Part shown: positions 26,587 through 35,729 of the stretch, one piece after another | Layout of the letters: each line of letters starts with the position of its first letter | How positions within the stretch are numbered: the stretch's first letter is position 1 | Assembly (NCBI RefSeq): GCF_001557535.2 | Contig: NZ_CP014306.1 | Span: forward strand, 2,914,001-2,978,000 | Direction: 5' to 3' | DNA length: 64,000 bases | Source: Burkholderia sp. PAMC 26561 | Lineage (GTDB): Bacteria; Pseudomonadota; Gammaproteobacteria; Burkholderiales; Burkholderiaceae | Made by a program: the position numbers and the translations under genes | The notes under the pieces: model-generated | What the model was told of the DNA's origin: nothing | The model's input: only the letters and a program-made list of their open reading frames with translations | Database searches by the model: none

Positions 26587-27491
26587 GACATTTTCTCCTT
26601 CGCCGACAACTGCTTCGACATGAATGGCGTGAGCGCCTCGCGCAGTGCGTTGAACGCTGGCGTCTGATAACCCTTTCGATGAACCAGCCACGTGTCCACT
26701 TTCGCCACGACATGCGTGCGGAACTTCGGCGGTTCGCGCAGCAACTCCAGCACGCTGCGCGGCACAAGGGACACACAAGCGCCCGCAGCAACGCACGCAA
26801 GCATGCTGTGATACGAACCGACCTCCTGGATGTCCAGCAGCGCTGCGCCCTGCCCGAGCCACTCTTCGGCGAGCACGCGATAGCTGCAGCCCTGCGCAAA
26901 CGCGGCGAGCGAACGCACGGTGACGTCCCCGCCCTTCCGAACGACGCCATGTCCGGGCGGCAACACGAGCAAGATCTCCTCGCGAAAAACCGCTTCGCCA
27001 TGAAGTCCTGCGGCATCGAGATCCATTGCCGACGCCATGTCGCCACACGGCGGCAACGCCGCAAACGCGCAATCGACAAGACCGCTGCCGACCTGTTCGA
27101 GCAACTGCCTGGAAGGCGCGGTCGAAATCCGCAACTGAACATCCGGGTACTGCACGTGAAGCGCCGCAAGCGGTCCGGGCAACCGCGCCGCAGCCGTGCT
27201 TTCCATGGTGCCGATCCTGAGCGTGCCTGACGGCGCTTGCGGGGCAAGCACCTGCCGCGCTTCGTCGGCGAGAGCGAGCATGCGGTTCGCATAACCGAGA
27301 AAGCGTTCGCCTTCTGTGCTGAGCGTCAGGCGGTTGCCGTCGCGCCGGAATAGCGCAACGCCGAGCTCTTCTTCAAGCTGCTGGATTCGAGTCGTGACGT
27401 TCGACTGCACGCGGCCCAGCCGTCTGGCGGCCCGGGTCACGCTCAGTTCGGCGGCAACGACACAAAAAATATCGAGAGTCGTATGGTCCAC
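26583..27491 (-). CDS. LysR family transcriptional regulator
   Basis: A 302-residue regulator with HTH TRAARRLGRVQSNVTTRIQQ at the N terminus and a full effector domain. I chose GTG 27491 because the protein then begins with the usual DHTTLDIFCVVAAE helix. An ATG at 27533 would add 14 residues. It is coupled to the YbfB-type MFS through an ATGA overlap and is divergent from another MFS gene (MdtG-like), so either transporter may be its target. Confidence 0.88.
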   Translation of the reverse strand: MDHTTLDIFCVVAAELSVTRAARRLGRVQSNVTTRIQQLEEELGVALFRRDGNRLTLSTEGERFLGYANRMLALADEARQVLAPQAPSGTLRIGTMESTAAARLPGPLAALHVQYPDVQLRISTAPSRQLLEQVGSGLVDCAFAALPPCGDMASAMDLDAAGLHGEAVFREEILLVLPPGHGVVRKGGDVTVRSLAAFAQGCSYRVLAEEWLGQGAALLDIQEVGSYHSMLACVAAGACVSLVPRSVLELLREPPKFRTHVVAKVDTWLVHRKGYQTPAFNALREALTPFMSKQLSAKEKMS

Positions 27492-27609
27492 GTGAATCTC
27501 TATTTGAGAACGATGTAAACATAATATTCCCAAATAGAGATAATATGCAAGTCAGGTATTTCTTTTTCCGGTCATTGGCCGGACGTCTTCCCGAACCATC
27601 GAGGTCTTC

Positions 27610-28839
27610 ATGGATCAGCACGCAACCGTCTTGCCCAGCTATGCCGAACGCAACGCACCTTATTGGCGGCGCAACCTGTTTGTGTGCGTCTTCGGCTCTT
27701 TCACCACGCTGCTGAGCTTGAGCATGTTGCTGCCGTTCTTGCCGCTCTACGTCGAGCAACTGGGCGTGCATACGCCCTCCGCGATCGTTCAGTGGTCTGG
27801 CGTTGCCTTTGGCGCAACGTTTTTTGGTACCGCGATCACTGCGCCGCTCTGGGGGCGTCTCGCGGACCGTTATGGACGCAAGCCGATGCTGGTTCGCGCG
27901 GCCGTCGGCATGGCTATCGTGATGTCGATGATCGGGCTCGCGCACAACCTGACCGAGCTTGTCGTGCTGCGGCTGATCGCGGGGTTGATCGGCGGTTATG
28001 CGTCGGCATCGATAGTCATGGTCGGCACGCAAGTGCCGCGTGAACGCTCGGGATGGGCGCTCGGCGTACTGTCTACCGGCGCGCTTGCGGGCAGTCTCAT
28101 CGGGCCGCTCGTGGGCGGTTTCCTGCCGACATGGGTGGGCATCCGCGGCACGTTTTTCGTGGGCGGCGCAATCATCGCGGTCGCGGCGGTGCTGACCATC
28201 GTCGTGGTGCGCGAGGATTTCGACCGCACGGCCGATACGAAAAAGCGCATCGACGTTGCAGGCGCATCGCTGCCATCGATGAAGCGCGGGGTGATCCTCA
28301 TATTGCTCCTGACAGCAATGATGGTGCTGCTTGCAAACATGTCGATCGAGCCGATCATTACCGTGTATATCGGGCAGCTTGGTGTGCCGCGCGATTATGT
28401 TGCGCGCATGGCGGGCATTGTGATGGCGGCCTCGGCGTTCGGCAGCATGTTGACCGCCGCGCGGCTTGGCGCGCTTGCCGATCGCATCGGCAGCGCGAAG
28501 GTGATCACAGGGTGCCTGGTTGCCACGGCCGTGGTCCTGGTGCCGCAGGCGTTCGTCACGCAATGGTGGCAGCTCGCCATTCTTCGCGGCCTGATGGGTA
28601 TGACGCTCGCGGGCTTGCTGCCATCGATTGCGAAGGAAGTCCGGCACGCCGTCGCCGATCACAACTCCGGCAAGACACTCGGGTATCTGCAATCCGCGCA
28701 GTTCAGCGGACAAGTGATCGGTCCGTTGATCGGCGGACAGATCGGCGCGCATGTCAGTTTGCGCGCCGTGTTTTTCGTGACCTCCTCCTTGCTGCTTGTT
28801 TGCGCGGGTTTGAATCGATGGATGCGAGGCGCGTCATGA
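27610..28839 (+). CDS. MFS multidrug exporter, MdtG-like
   Basis: A 409-residue 12-segment permease of the DHA1 group. The pattern FLPLYVEQLGV, motif A GRLADRYGRKPMLVRAAVGM, TQVPRERSGWALGVLSTGALAG and the final ISANYGFRAVF-like end (here GAHVSLRAVFFVT) follow E. coli MdtG closely as I remember it. It probably exports drugs or metabolites with proton antiport. GAGG is 8 nt before the ATG. It is divergent from the LysR/YbfB pair (118 bp) and converges on the ICL-family gene. Confidence 0.87.
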   Translation: MDQHATVLPSYAERNAPYWRRNLFVCVFGSFTTLLSLSMLLPFLPLYVEQLGVHTPSAIVQWSGVAFGATFFGTAITAPLWGRLADRYGRKPMLVRAAVGMAIVMSMIGLAHNLTELVVLRLIAGLIGGYASASIVMVGTQVPRERSGWALGVLSTGALAGSLIGPLVGGFLPTWVGIRGTFFVGGAIIAVAAVLTIVVVREDFDRTADTKKRIDVAGASLPSMKRGVILILLLTAMMVLLANMSIEPIITVYIGQLGVPRDYVARMAGIVMAASAFGSMLTAARLGALADRIGSAKVITGCLVATAVVLVPQAFVTQWWQLAILRGLMGMTLAGLLPSIAKEVRHAVADHNSGKTLGYLQSAQFSGQVIGPLIGGQIGAHVSLRAVFFVTSSLLLVCAGLNRWMRGAS

Positions 28840-28858
28840 AGCGAATCGCTAATCGAAC

Positions 28859-29677
28859 TCAGCCGCCGAATTGCGCGTTCAATGTCTTGCCTGGCGCCGC
28901 GCCTTCGAACCCGTCGAACCGTCCTTTGGCGAGCGACTCCGCCGCGCGCATGAAACCTCCCCAGGCTGCGCGGGCCAGTCCGCCGCCCACGCTTACCCGG
29001 CGCACGCCGAGCGCGGCAATCTCCTGGACGGTGAAGTCGCTCACCGATCCCACCAGCAGGTTCACCGGCTTCGGCGCAACCGCGGCCACCACGGCCGCAA
29101 TCTGCTCGCGCGTGGTGATCCCCGGCGCATACAGACAATCTGCGCCCGCGTCCGAATACGCCTTCAATCTCGCGATGGTGTCTTCAAGGTCCGGCCGTCC
29201 CGCAAAAAAATTCTCGGCGCGGCCGACGAGCAAGGTATCGCCACCGGTTGCATCGATAGCCTTTCGTGCCGCGTGCATCCGCTCGACCGCGACATCGATG
29301 CTGAAGAGCGGTTCGTCCGGGTTGCCGGTCGAATCTTCAATCGATAATCCCGCAACACCGGTCGCAACCGCAAGCCGCACGCTTTCGGCGACGCCGTTGG
29401 CATCGGACGCGTAACCGTTTTCGAAGTCCGCGTTGACCGGCAAATCCGTCGATGCAACCATGTCCCGCAAATGCGCCAGGATCAGGTCACGCGCCACGGT
29501 ATTGTCGGCCTGCCCGAGCGACCACGCGAAGCCGGAACTGGTCGTGGCGAGCGCCTTGAATCCGAGGCCCTCAAGATACCGGGCGCTGCCGGTGTCCCAG
29601 GGATTCGGAAGCATGAAGCAGCCTTGTTCATGAAGCGCACGGAAGGCAGCACGTTTTTCGGCGATGGAACGGCTCAT
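28859..29677 (-). CDS. Isocitrate lyase/PEP mutase family lyase
   Basis: A 272-residue TIM-barrel enzyme of the ICL/PEP-mutase superfamily (oxaloacetate decarboxylase or 2,3-dimethylmalate lyase-like). It has PNPWDTGSARYLEGLG, the ATTSSGFAWSLG loop, the metal-binding segments VNADFENGY and LSIEDST, and GRAENFF. The catalytic KKCGH loop of true isocitrate lyases is absent, as in many short members, so cleavage or decarboxylation of another 2-oxo or hydroxy acid is likely. I used the ATG at 29677; an ATG 12 nt earlier is possible. A strong dyad lies about 105 bp upstream. Confidence 0.85.
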   Translation of the reverse strand: MSRSIAEKRAAFRALHEQGCFMLPNPWDTGSARYLEGLGFKALATTSSGFAWSLGQADNTVARDLILAHLRDMVASTDLPVNADFENGYASDANGVAESVRLAVATGVAGLSIEDSTGNPDEPLFSIDVAVERMHAARKAIDATGGDTLLVGRAENFFAGRPDLEDTIARLKAYSDAGADCLYAPGITTREQIAAVVAAVAPKPVNLLVGSVSDFTVQEIAALGVRRVSVGGGLARAAWGGFMRAAESLAKGRFDGFEGAAPGKTLNAQFGG

Positions 29678-30096
29678 TTGAAGTCTCATTGTTTGGCGCA
29701 TGCATAAGTCGGGCGGATGCCCTGAGCGAAATAATACGCCTCGCACGTGTATCCGTTTCTCGTAACGAACGCGATACCGCCTGTGTTCACATCCCTCGGG
29801 CTGATTCCGTGTGAACACTATCTTGCGTCGCTAGCAGAACCTTGGCCAATAGACATGGTCTTGAAACAAAGCGATCGACCTTTCGGAACCTCTATCAAAC
29901 CGATAACGATTGTTTTGGGATAACCCTTGGGCTACAGTTTCAGCCAGTGCCATCCGTCAAGGTGGGCCCGCGAATCGCTTTGGCATCCTCAAGTTGATCA
30001 GTCAGCCTTTATTTCCCTTCCAATGATCTTTTAAAAAACGATCTCGCAAAACGGTACCAAGTCCAACATGATCTTCCTACCAGAAGGCTCGGCAAA
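29678..30096. other. AT-richer gene-free interval
   Basis: About 420 bp with no gene I can support. Its one clear structure is the dyad at 29783-29818, annotated separately. The A+T content rises towards the right, at the edge of a small accessory patch. Confidence 0.6.
29783..29818. promoter_or_regulatory. Perfect 9-bp dyad, operator candidate
   Basis: GTGTTCACA (29783-29791) and TGTGAACAC (29810-29818) are perfect inverted copies 18 bp apart, about 105 bp upstream of the ICL/PEP-mutase family gene. There is no T run, so an operator for a dimeric regulator is likelier than a terminator. Confidence 0.55.
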
Positions 30097-30687
30097 ATGT
30101 GGAAAAAGGGTTTTCACATAAGCCATCCCTTGCGAACAAAGACCTTCGTCGGCTTTCTTGCATTTGCGATTGCAATAATTCTGCACATATTTGTGCTGCT
30201 CGCTTTGGTTCATGAAGAACGAAGACCGCGCGCATCACGTCCACAACTTGCACCATTGCTCGCGCGATTGATTCCAGATGAAATATCGATGCCGGTGTCC
30301 CTACCCGGACGTACACACAAGGCAACAGTGAACAGAGCCGTGCCGCGCAAGCAGAGTCGCAACGGGAGCACTGATCGTCGCGTGCCTGAAGGTCGAGCTC
30401 CGCCCAATGTTGCAAGTGCAGCCGATCTTGAGAGACGCGACCCTGACTGGCAAGCTGACTTGGGATCGATCACATCGCATCGATCAGTGCGCTACAGCGA
30501 CGAACCACGGATGCCCGAGCCAGCCGCTGGAACAAACGTCCAGCGAGAATCGCCGGCTGAGACACTCGAACGCGAGATGTCCAAGGCCGTGCGCAACGAT
30601 TGCCGCGACGCGTATTCTCGCGCTGGGCTGTTGGCGATTCCCATGCTGGCTATCGACGCAATGAATCGATCAGGTTGCAAATGGTGA
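30097..30687 (+). CDS. Membrane-anchored protein of unknown function
   Basis: A 196-residue protein I do not recognise with certainty. One N-terminal membrane segment (about residues 17-39) contains a buried His (IILHIFVLLAL) in a style reminiscent of TonB-like proteins. A long Pro/Arg-rich disordered stretch follows, then a compact C-terminal end with two Cys (NDCRDAYSRAGLLAIP and SGCKW) that could form a disulfide. No TonB C-terminal domain is present. The secreted hydrolase begins 76 bp downstream on the same strand. Composition is less G+C-rich than the core genes. Confidence 0.65.
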   Translation: MWKKGFHISHPLRTKTFVGFLAFAIAIILHIFVLLALVHEERRPRASRPQLAPLLARLIPDEISMPVSLPGRTHKATVNRAVPRKQSRNGSTDRRVPEGRAPPNVASAADLERRDPDWQADLGSITSHRSVRYSDEPRMPEPAAGTNVQRESPAETLEREMSKAVRNDCRDAYSRAGLLAIPMLAIDAMNRSGCKW

Positions 30688-30763
30688 ACGCTGACGCGAG
30701 TTTGATTCAGTACGACCGGCAGCCATTTACGACCCATAGTTTTATGCACATTAGGAAAAACCG

Positions 30764-31774
30764 ATGTTTCATAACCGTGTTATAAAAATGCGTGTGTTTT
30801 CGTTAGTTGGCAAGGCCTGTTCAAGCGTAGCTTTTGCGCTGTTTTTTGGACTACTAGCCGGCGTCGCACACGCTGCCGAAGTGCGGAGTGCAAGCACGAC
30901 GAACCTTGCTCCGTTATTGACGTATTCGATTAAGCGGCCACATGCAGGAGATACTGACATTACCTATTACCTGAGCAGGCCGAAGGAAAAGATAGATTTC
31001 CCCATTGTTGTGTTGATCGGCGGCTCGTCGGATCAGAACAATGCAGCCAGCATCACGCAATTTCATCGTTATTTTTTAAGAAACTTCGATGCAGTCGGCG
31101 CCGCCGCCTTGACTGTTGAACAGTGGGGCATAACCGAGCACGCCATAGACAAAAAGATCTTCATGGCGCATTACACCCGAACCCAGCGCCTGCAGGATCA
31201 TCGTGCCGTAATCGAGCATATCAGGCGTTACCCGCCACGAGGGTGGAATGGCAAGCTTGCGCTTTTGGCGGTGTCCGAAGGCGGTAACATTGCGGTAACA
31301 CTCGCCGCCGATCCCAATGTCCCCGTTTCGGCCACTGCAATCTGGTCGGGCGCTGGCGACTGGTCCTGGCGTGATGAACTTTGGGCTTTTATGCGGCAAG
31401 CATGCAGCGAAGAATCTGCTAAAGACGAAGCGGAGTGTCAGAATGTATCGACCAGGCAGCAATTCGATTCAAGATTGGACGAGGTATTTTTACACCCGTC
31501 TTCTCAGCTCTATTACTCCAACATGACCAACATGTATATGTCCGATGCCATGACATACCCCAAGCCGGCCTATAAAAACATACATGGAAAGCTGCTTGTG
31601 GTGTCGGGAGTGAGAGACACGCTGATTCAATCAAGTGATGACTTCTACAAGAAGGCGAAGCAGGCCGGGGTAAATATCACTTACTGGCGCATTGAAGACA
31701 TGGACCATTCAATCAGGAAGCGGCCTGAGCTGATCGAGCGTTCGTTTGAGTGGCTGAAACAACAACTGCAATAG
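30764..31774 (+). CDS. Secreted alpha/beta hydrolase (acyl-CoA thioesterase/BAAT C-terminal-like)
   Basis: A 336-residue exported hydrolase. Signal peptide core SVAFALFFGLLAGVAHA, then a core beginning YYLSRPKEKIDFPIVVLIGG. The nucleophile is probably Ser in LLAVSEGGNIAV, the acid in TLIQSSDDF and the His in IEDMDHSI, the order seen in BAAT-type hydrolases. The first ATG (30764) has AGGA 7 nt upstream; the ATG at 30788 lacks a ribosome site, so the longer n-region is kept. Substrate unknown. It probably forms a unit with the membrane-anchored unknown upstream. Confidence 0.78.
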   Translation: MFHNRVIKMRVFSLVGKACSSVAFALFFGLLAGVAHAAEVRSASTTNLAPLLTYSIKRPHAGDTDITYYLSRPKEKIDFPIVVLIGGSSDQNNAASITQFHRYFLRNFDAVGAAALTVEQWGITEHAIDKKIFMAHYTRTQRLQDHRAVIEHIRRYPPRGWNGKLALLAVSEGGNIAVTLAADPNVPVSATAIWSGAGDWSWRDELWAFMRQACSEESAKDEAECQNVSTRQQFDSRLDEVFLHPSSQLYYSNMTNMYMSDAMTYPKPAYKNIHGKLLVVSGVRDTLIQSSDDFYKKAKQAGVNITYWRIEDMDHSIRKRPELIERSFEWLKQQLQ

Positions 31775-31847
31775 TATCCCTTGCTTGATGCCTGCCACGC
31801 TGCTAATCACTCGGAGCAAGCTGCACATCAAACTATGGTTTTTCCGA

Positions 31848-33581
31848 TCACGTTCCAATCGATACAGACAACTGCACCATCGGCGCCTTTGATCCACCCG
31901 GCACCGGTGCACGCAGCGGCACGCCATACGTGCCGCGCAAATCCACATGACGCGACCACTGGACGCGCAAACCCGCACCCACGCTCACCAGCGATCCGTT
32001 GCTCGCTTCCGCCGGCTGGTCGATGCGGTTCCACGCGTGCCCGGCATCGAGAAAGACGAAGGGCTGCATCGCGATACTGCTTGCGCCTATGGGAATGCCC
32101 GGCGTACGCACTTCCGTCTGCACGTTCCATCCGCGGTCGCCCAGCACCACATACGGGTCGTATCCGCGCACGCTGGTCTCGCCGCCCAGCCCAAGTTCCT
32201 CGCTCGGCAGCAAGGTGTTCGGCGTCCACTGAAACGTGCCACGCGCGCTGAACGCGAAGCCTGCGCCGAGCGCGAAGTCGTGTTGGCCGCCAAGCTGCAA
32301 GTACGCATATCGGGCGGTTGCGCCTTGTCGCGCGGTGGTGAACGCAGTATCGCTGTTGTCTGAATCGAGCCCGCCCGGACTTGCCACGAGCGTGACGTTC
32401 GCACGCGCCAGTCCGAAATCATCGGGCTTGCTGATCGAGTACGAAGCCAGGAACTGATGCACGTGCACATTCGAATTGAAGACCTGGAAACCGCCGAACT
32501 CGAGATCGTTGTTGGTTCGCTTGAGGTCGTAACCGAACTGCATCTGCTGATTCCAGCCCCCGGCCGGCGGCAATAGCCAGTCGTATCGGATACTTGCTTG
32601 CGCGGAGATGCCGGTCTGGCCGTAGCTGTCGGGCAGCCTCGGCGTGCTTTGGGCATAGACGCCGAACAGTTCGATGCGGTCATGCCACGGCAACGGCGCC
32701 GAATAGCTCAGCGAATGCGCCATGAAGCGGGCGCGATCCGGACGCCCTTCTATGTCGGGATTGCCGCCGAAAATATCGTTGCTCGCGGTGAATTGATACG
32801 CGATCTGCTGATCGAGTCCAAACAGATTCCCATAGTCGATGCCGGCAAAAAAGCGGTCGCGGCCGAGTTGCGGAACGCCGGCGTTATCGTAACCGGCGTT
32901 GACGCGCAGCGGCAGGCGGTCATCGGTTTGAAGAAGGACATCGGTGGAATTTGCGGCCGTGCCCGGCGCGTAGACTACATCGACGCTCCGGTAAGGATTT
33001 GCGTTGAGCATCGCGAGCCCCGCCGCAACCTGCGATTGCAGGATCGGCTCGCCGGGACGCAGCGGCATCTCGCTTGTCAACACGGCATCGGAAAAATAGC
33101 GGTTCCCGCTTGCACGCACTTGCCCAAGCCGAAACTCGGCAATCGCGATATGCACCACGCCGTTGGTCACGTCTTGCTCGGGCACGAAAACATCGACGAG
33201 CGGTTTGCCCGCAGCACGATACTGCGCGACGACCGCACGGCGGATCTGCGCGAGGCGCTCGAAGGTAAGCGGCTTGCCGATGTCGGGCTGGAAGGTCTGC
33301 AGGAAGGCGGCATCGAGAACGGGAAGTCCTTCGGCGCCGATCTGTGCTTGCGGCGCCGATGTGTCAGACGTACCAGCCGGCACGAAGATCAAGGCCGCAA
33401 GCGACGGCACCGCGACTTGCGTAGCCTGCGGCATCTCAACGGCCTGGGGCGGCGACGCCTCACGCTTGATCATGGAAGGCGGCGTTTGCGGCGCGACATC
33501 ACGATACGACTGCGCATGTGCGGACACTGAGAGCGCAGCCGCGTACGAAGCCGTCAGCAGGCGTCGTACGTTACGCGACAT
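31848..33581 (-). CDS. ShlB/FhaC/HecB-type two-partner secretion translocator (TpsB)
   Basis: A 577-residue outer-membrane protein. It has a signal peptide ending SVSAHAQ, a Pro-rich linker, two POTRA-like modules (about residues 90-230, with LTFERLAQIRRAVVAQYRAAG and ASGNRYFSDAVL) and a C-terminal 16-strand barrel with the conserved EELGLGGETSVRGYDP loop motif. It should export a large TpsA exoprotein, but none is encoded within the window, so it is an orphan here. The chain ends SVSIGT, without the aromatic last residue usual for outer-membrane barrels. A TTG 21 nt upstream is the alternative start. Confidence 0.9.
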   Translation of the reverse strand: MSRNVRRLLTASYAAALSVSAHAQSYRDVAPQTPPSMIKREASPPQAVEMPQATQVAVPSLAALIFVPAGTSDTSAPQAQIGAEGLPVLDAAFLQTFQPDIGKPLTFERLAQIRRAVVAQYRAAGKPLVDVFVPEQDVTNGVVHIAIAEFRLGQVRASGNRYFSDAVLTSEMPLRPGEPILQSQVAAGLAMLNANPYRSVDVVYAPGTAANSTDVLLQTDDRLPLRVNAGYDNAGVPQLGRDRFFAGIDYGNLFGLDQQIAYQFTASNDIFGGNPDIEGRPDRARFMAHSLSYSAPLPWHDRIELFGVYAQSTPRLPDSYGQTGISAQASIRYDWLLPPAGGWNQQMQFGYDLKRTNNDLEFGGFQVFNSNVHVHQFLASYSISKPDDFGLARANVTLVASPGGLDSDNSDTAFTTARQGATARYAYLQLGGQHDFALGAGFAFSARGTFQWTPNTLLPSEELGLGGETSVRGYDPYVVLGDRGWNVQTEVRTPGIPIGASSIAMQPFVFLDAGHAWNRIDQPAEASNGSLVSVGAGLRVQWSRHVDLRGTYGVPLRAPVPGGSKAPMVQLSVSIGT

Positions 33582-33949
33582 GGCCTGGCGCTCAGTTCTC
33601 AATCTGCCGGCGCAACAGGGAATGCGCGGCGCCGGCGGGCGGTCCGAAGCCCGGTACGATGGACGTCGAGATCATTCGGCATACTGATGGAGACGGCATG
33701 GTGATCTCCGTGACACGAACGCGGGCGCGCCGTGGGGTGGCACACCATCGCATCCGATTAGCCGGTCACCGGGTACCTTGCGCAATCGGCCAAAGGAGAA
33801 TAGCAGATGGGTCGGAGATGCAAAGCACGTTAATCGGACAATCACTGTTCAAAAAGAGACGAAAGCGCCCTCCGCCAACGTGGGAAACGACCTGATACGA
33901 AAGCTCGGCGGATGTTCTTACCGTCCTCATGAGCGTCATGCAAAACCGA
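33582..33949. other. Gene-free interval upstream of tpsB
   Basis: About 370 bp. A good ribosome site (AAAGGAG at about 33791) precedes an ATG, but its frame closes after 8 codons. I see no TpsA remnant or other gene. Confidence 0.5.
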
Positions 33950-35188
33950 TCAAACGGGCTTGCCCTCGCTCGATGCCCAGTTCGGCATCAGCGTGTTGGT
34001 CGGGAGGGTTTCATCGATCATCTTTTTGGCGGTCTGGATGCCCGCGACCGGCAGACCCGTCGGATCGAGCACGCCGATCTGCACCAGCACCGAAGCCTGA
34101 TCCCAGTAGATGTGCTCGTTGTAAAGCTTGTCGCCGCGAAACCGGATTACGGCCAGCATGGGAACCTCGAAGTATTTGCCCGTAGGCTTGAGTCCCGGCA
34201 ACAGCCAGTCGATCTCGCGATCGTGCGTGGCGCAGAACACGAATTCATCGACAACCCGATCCGAGCCGATGGTCCGGGACACCGGAATCAGGCGTGTATC
34301 GGCGGGATTGGAATCGACGAAATGGTACTTGTAAAAGCGCTTCAATTGATCATGACCGACACCGCCCGTCATGGTCGGAACGTGGTTCACGTAAGGCTCG
34401 GCCACCATGGTCGGCATGACGGCGTCGACGTCGCGCGTGCCGAACTCGTAGTAGCAATGCATCTCCCACAGGCGGTTCAGGTCGTACACGGGACCCAGCA
34501 CCTTGCGCAGCAATGACAGGGTCCGCGAATAGGCCATCAGGGCCGCGGGCTTGTCGTAGTGATCGCGCTCGGGCGTGGCGAAGGCGTGATCGCAACCCGC
34601 GTAGACGTAATGCTCGATCAGCGGTTTGCCGGCGAACGCGGCTTCGAGCTTCGCGCGGGTTTCAGGCGGCGTGAACGTATCGTTTTCGGCGAAGTGGAAA
34701 ACCATCGGGCAGCGGATGGTGGCGATCTCGCCGAGATACGCATCGAGGTCCACGCCGTAGTAACTCACCGCGCAGTCCACGTCCATGCTTGCCGCTGTGC
34801 GCATCGCGAGACGGCCGCCGAGGCAATAGCCGATCACCCCGAGCTTGCCCGCTTGCTCGGGCAGCGCACGCAAGGCAGCGAGTGTCGCGGCGATATCGTC
34901 GAGCGCTTCGGGTTCGTCGAATCTCGCGTTGAAGTCGAGCGCAGCGGCGAAATCCGCTTCCCCGTAGCCCAATACCACGCCGGGTTTCATGCGCCAGAAC
35001 AGATCCGGTACGAGCACGACGTAACCTTCTTCGGCGTAACGGTCGGCCATCGACTTCATGTAGTCGTTGATGCCGAAAATTTCCTGGAGCAAAACAAGGC
35101 CGGGACCCGAACCTTGCGCGGGTTTCGCGAGATACGCAGTAAATCGGCCGCCGTCCTGCGCCGTGATTTCAATCGTCTGACTGCTCAT
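33950..35188 (-). CDS. Dienelactone hydrolase fused to a SnoaL-like domain
   Basis: A 412-residue two-domain protein. Residues 1-235 are a dienelactone hydrolase with its Cys-Asp-His triad (Cys in GVIGYCLGGR, Asp in FAENDTFTP, His in AGCDHAFA). Residues about 245-400 are an NTF2/SnoaL-like fold (WEMHCYYEFGTRDVDAVMPTM and later FEVPMLAVIRF). The first domain opens enol-lactones of chloroaromatic or aromatic degradation; the second is often a ligand-binding or cyclase-like module. The reading frame is intact across the junction. It stands alone between tpsB and hpxZ, which are transcribed separately. Confidence 0.9.
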   Translation of the reverse strand: MSSQTIEITAQDGGRFTAYLAKPAQGSGPGLVLLQEIFGINDYMKSMADRYAEEGYVVLVPDLFWRMKPGVVLGYGEADFAAALDFNARFDEPEALDDIAATLAALRALPEQAGKLGVIGYCLGGRLAMRTAASMDVDCAVSYYGVDLDAYLGEIATIRCPMVFHFAENDTFTPPETRAKLEAAFAGKPLIEHYVYAGCDHAFATPERDHYDKPAALMAYSRTLSLLRKVLGPVYDLNRLWEMHCYYEFGTRDVDAVMPTMVAEPYVNHVPTMTGGVGHDQLKRFYKYHFVDSNPADTRLIPVSRTIGSDRVVDEFVFCATHDREIDWLLPGLKPTGKYFEVPMLAVIRFRGDKLYNEHIYWDQASVLVQIGVLDPTGLPVAGIQTAKKMIDETLPTNTLMPNWASSEGKPV

Positions 35189-35342
35189 GTCGCCTCTCCT
35201 GGTTCGCTTGATGAACGTTACGTGCCTCGCGTGAAGCGCATATTGTGCACTGGGTCGATCGAGGAGATCATGCCGGTCAAATTAATCAACACCGCGTCAT
35301 AGCCTCATAATCGACGACTGCGCAACGAACTCTTTATCGACC

Positions 35343-35729
35343 ATGCTGATCAACGATCCCGCTACCCTCGCCTCCCTCGAAACCGCGTTCGACAAGTATG
35401 AAGTCGCGTTGACCATAAACGATGTCCCGGCGCTCGACACGCTCTTCTGGGACAGTCCGCATACGCTTCGATACGGCGCAACCGAAAACCTGCAAGGTTA
35501 CGAAGCGATCCGCGAGTTCCGCGCCAAGCGACCGGGCAGCGCGCTGCAACGGACGATCATCGACCGGTCGGTGACGACGTTCGGAACGGAGTTTGGCGTG
35601 GCGAACATCACGTTTCACCGCAACGGCGAAACGCGGACCGGCCGCCAATCACAGACCTGGGCACGTGTTGACGGCGTGTGGAAAGTGGTCGCCGCGCATG
35701 TGAGCTGGATGGATGAACCGAAGCCGTGA
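35343..35729 (+). CDS. hpxZ: HpxZ/AtzH-like domain protein
   Basis: A 128-residue protein of the HpxZ (DUF3225, AtzH-like) family with an NTF2-like fold. The pattern LDTLFWDSPHTLRYGATENLQG, IREFRAKRPG and RQSQTWARVDGVWKVVAAHVS is nearly diagnostic. HpxZ genes usually sit beside oxalurate or amidase genes of purine or s-triazine metabolism, and AtzH binds or aids an amidase. No such partner is next to it here. Its 3' end overlaps a degraded amidohydrolase fragment on the other strand. Confidence 0.85.
   Translation: MLINDPATLASLETAFDKYEVALTINDVPALDTLFWDSPHTLRYGATENLQGYEAIREFRAKRPGSALQRTIIDRSVTTFGTEFGVANITFHRNGETRTGRQSQTWARVDGVWKVVAAHVSWMDEPKP

Noticed and set aside
25421..27292. A 623-residue open frame on the minus strand
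   Set aside because: It overlaps the LysR and MFS genes in another frame and encodes Arg/Cys-rich sequence without a domain.
32598..33530. A 310-residue frame antisense to tpsB
   Set aside because: It shows no recognisable domain and the opposite strand encodes a clear POTRA/barrel protein.
33778..34185. A possible small gene or TpsA remnant upstream of tpsB
   Set aside because: The good ribosome site leads to an 8-codon frame only, and the longer frame has no homology that I recognise.
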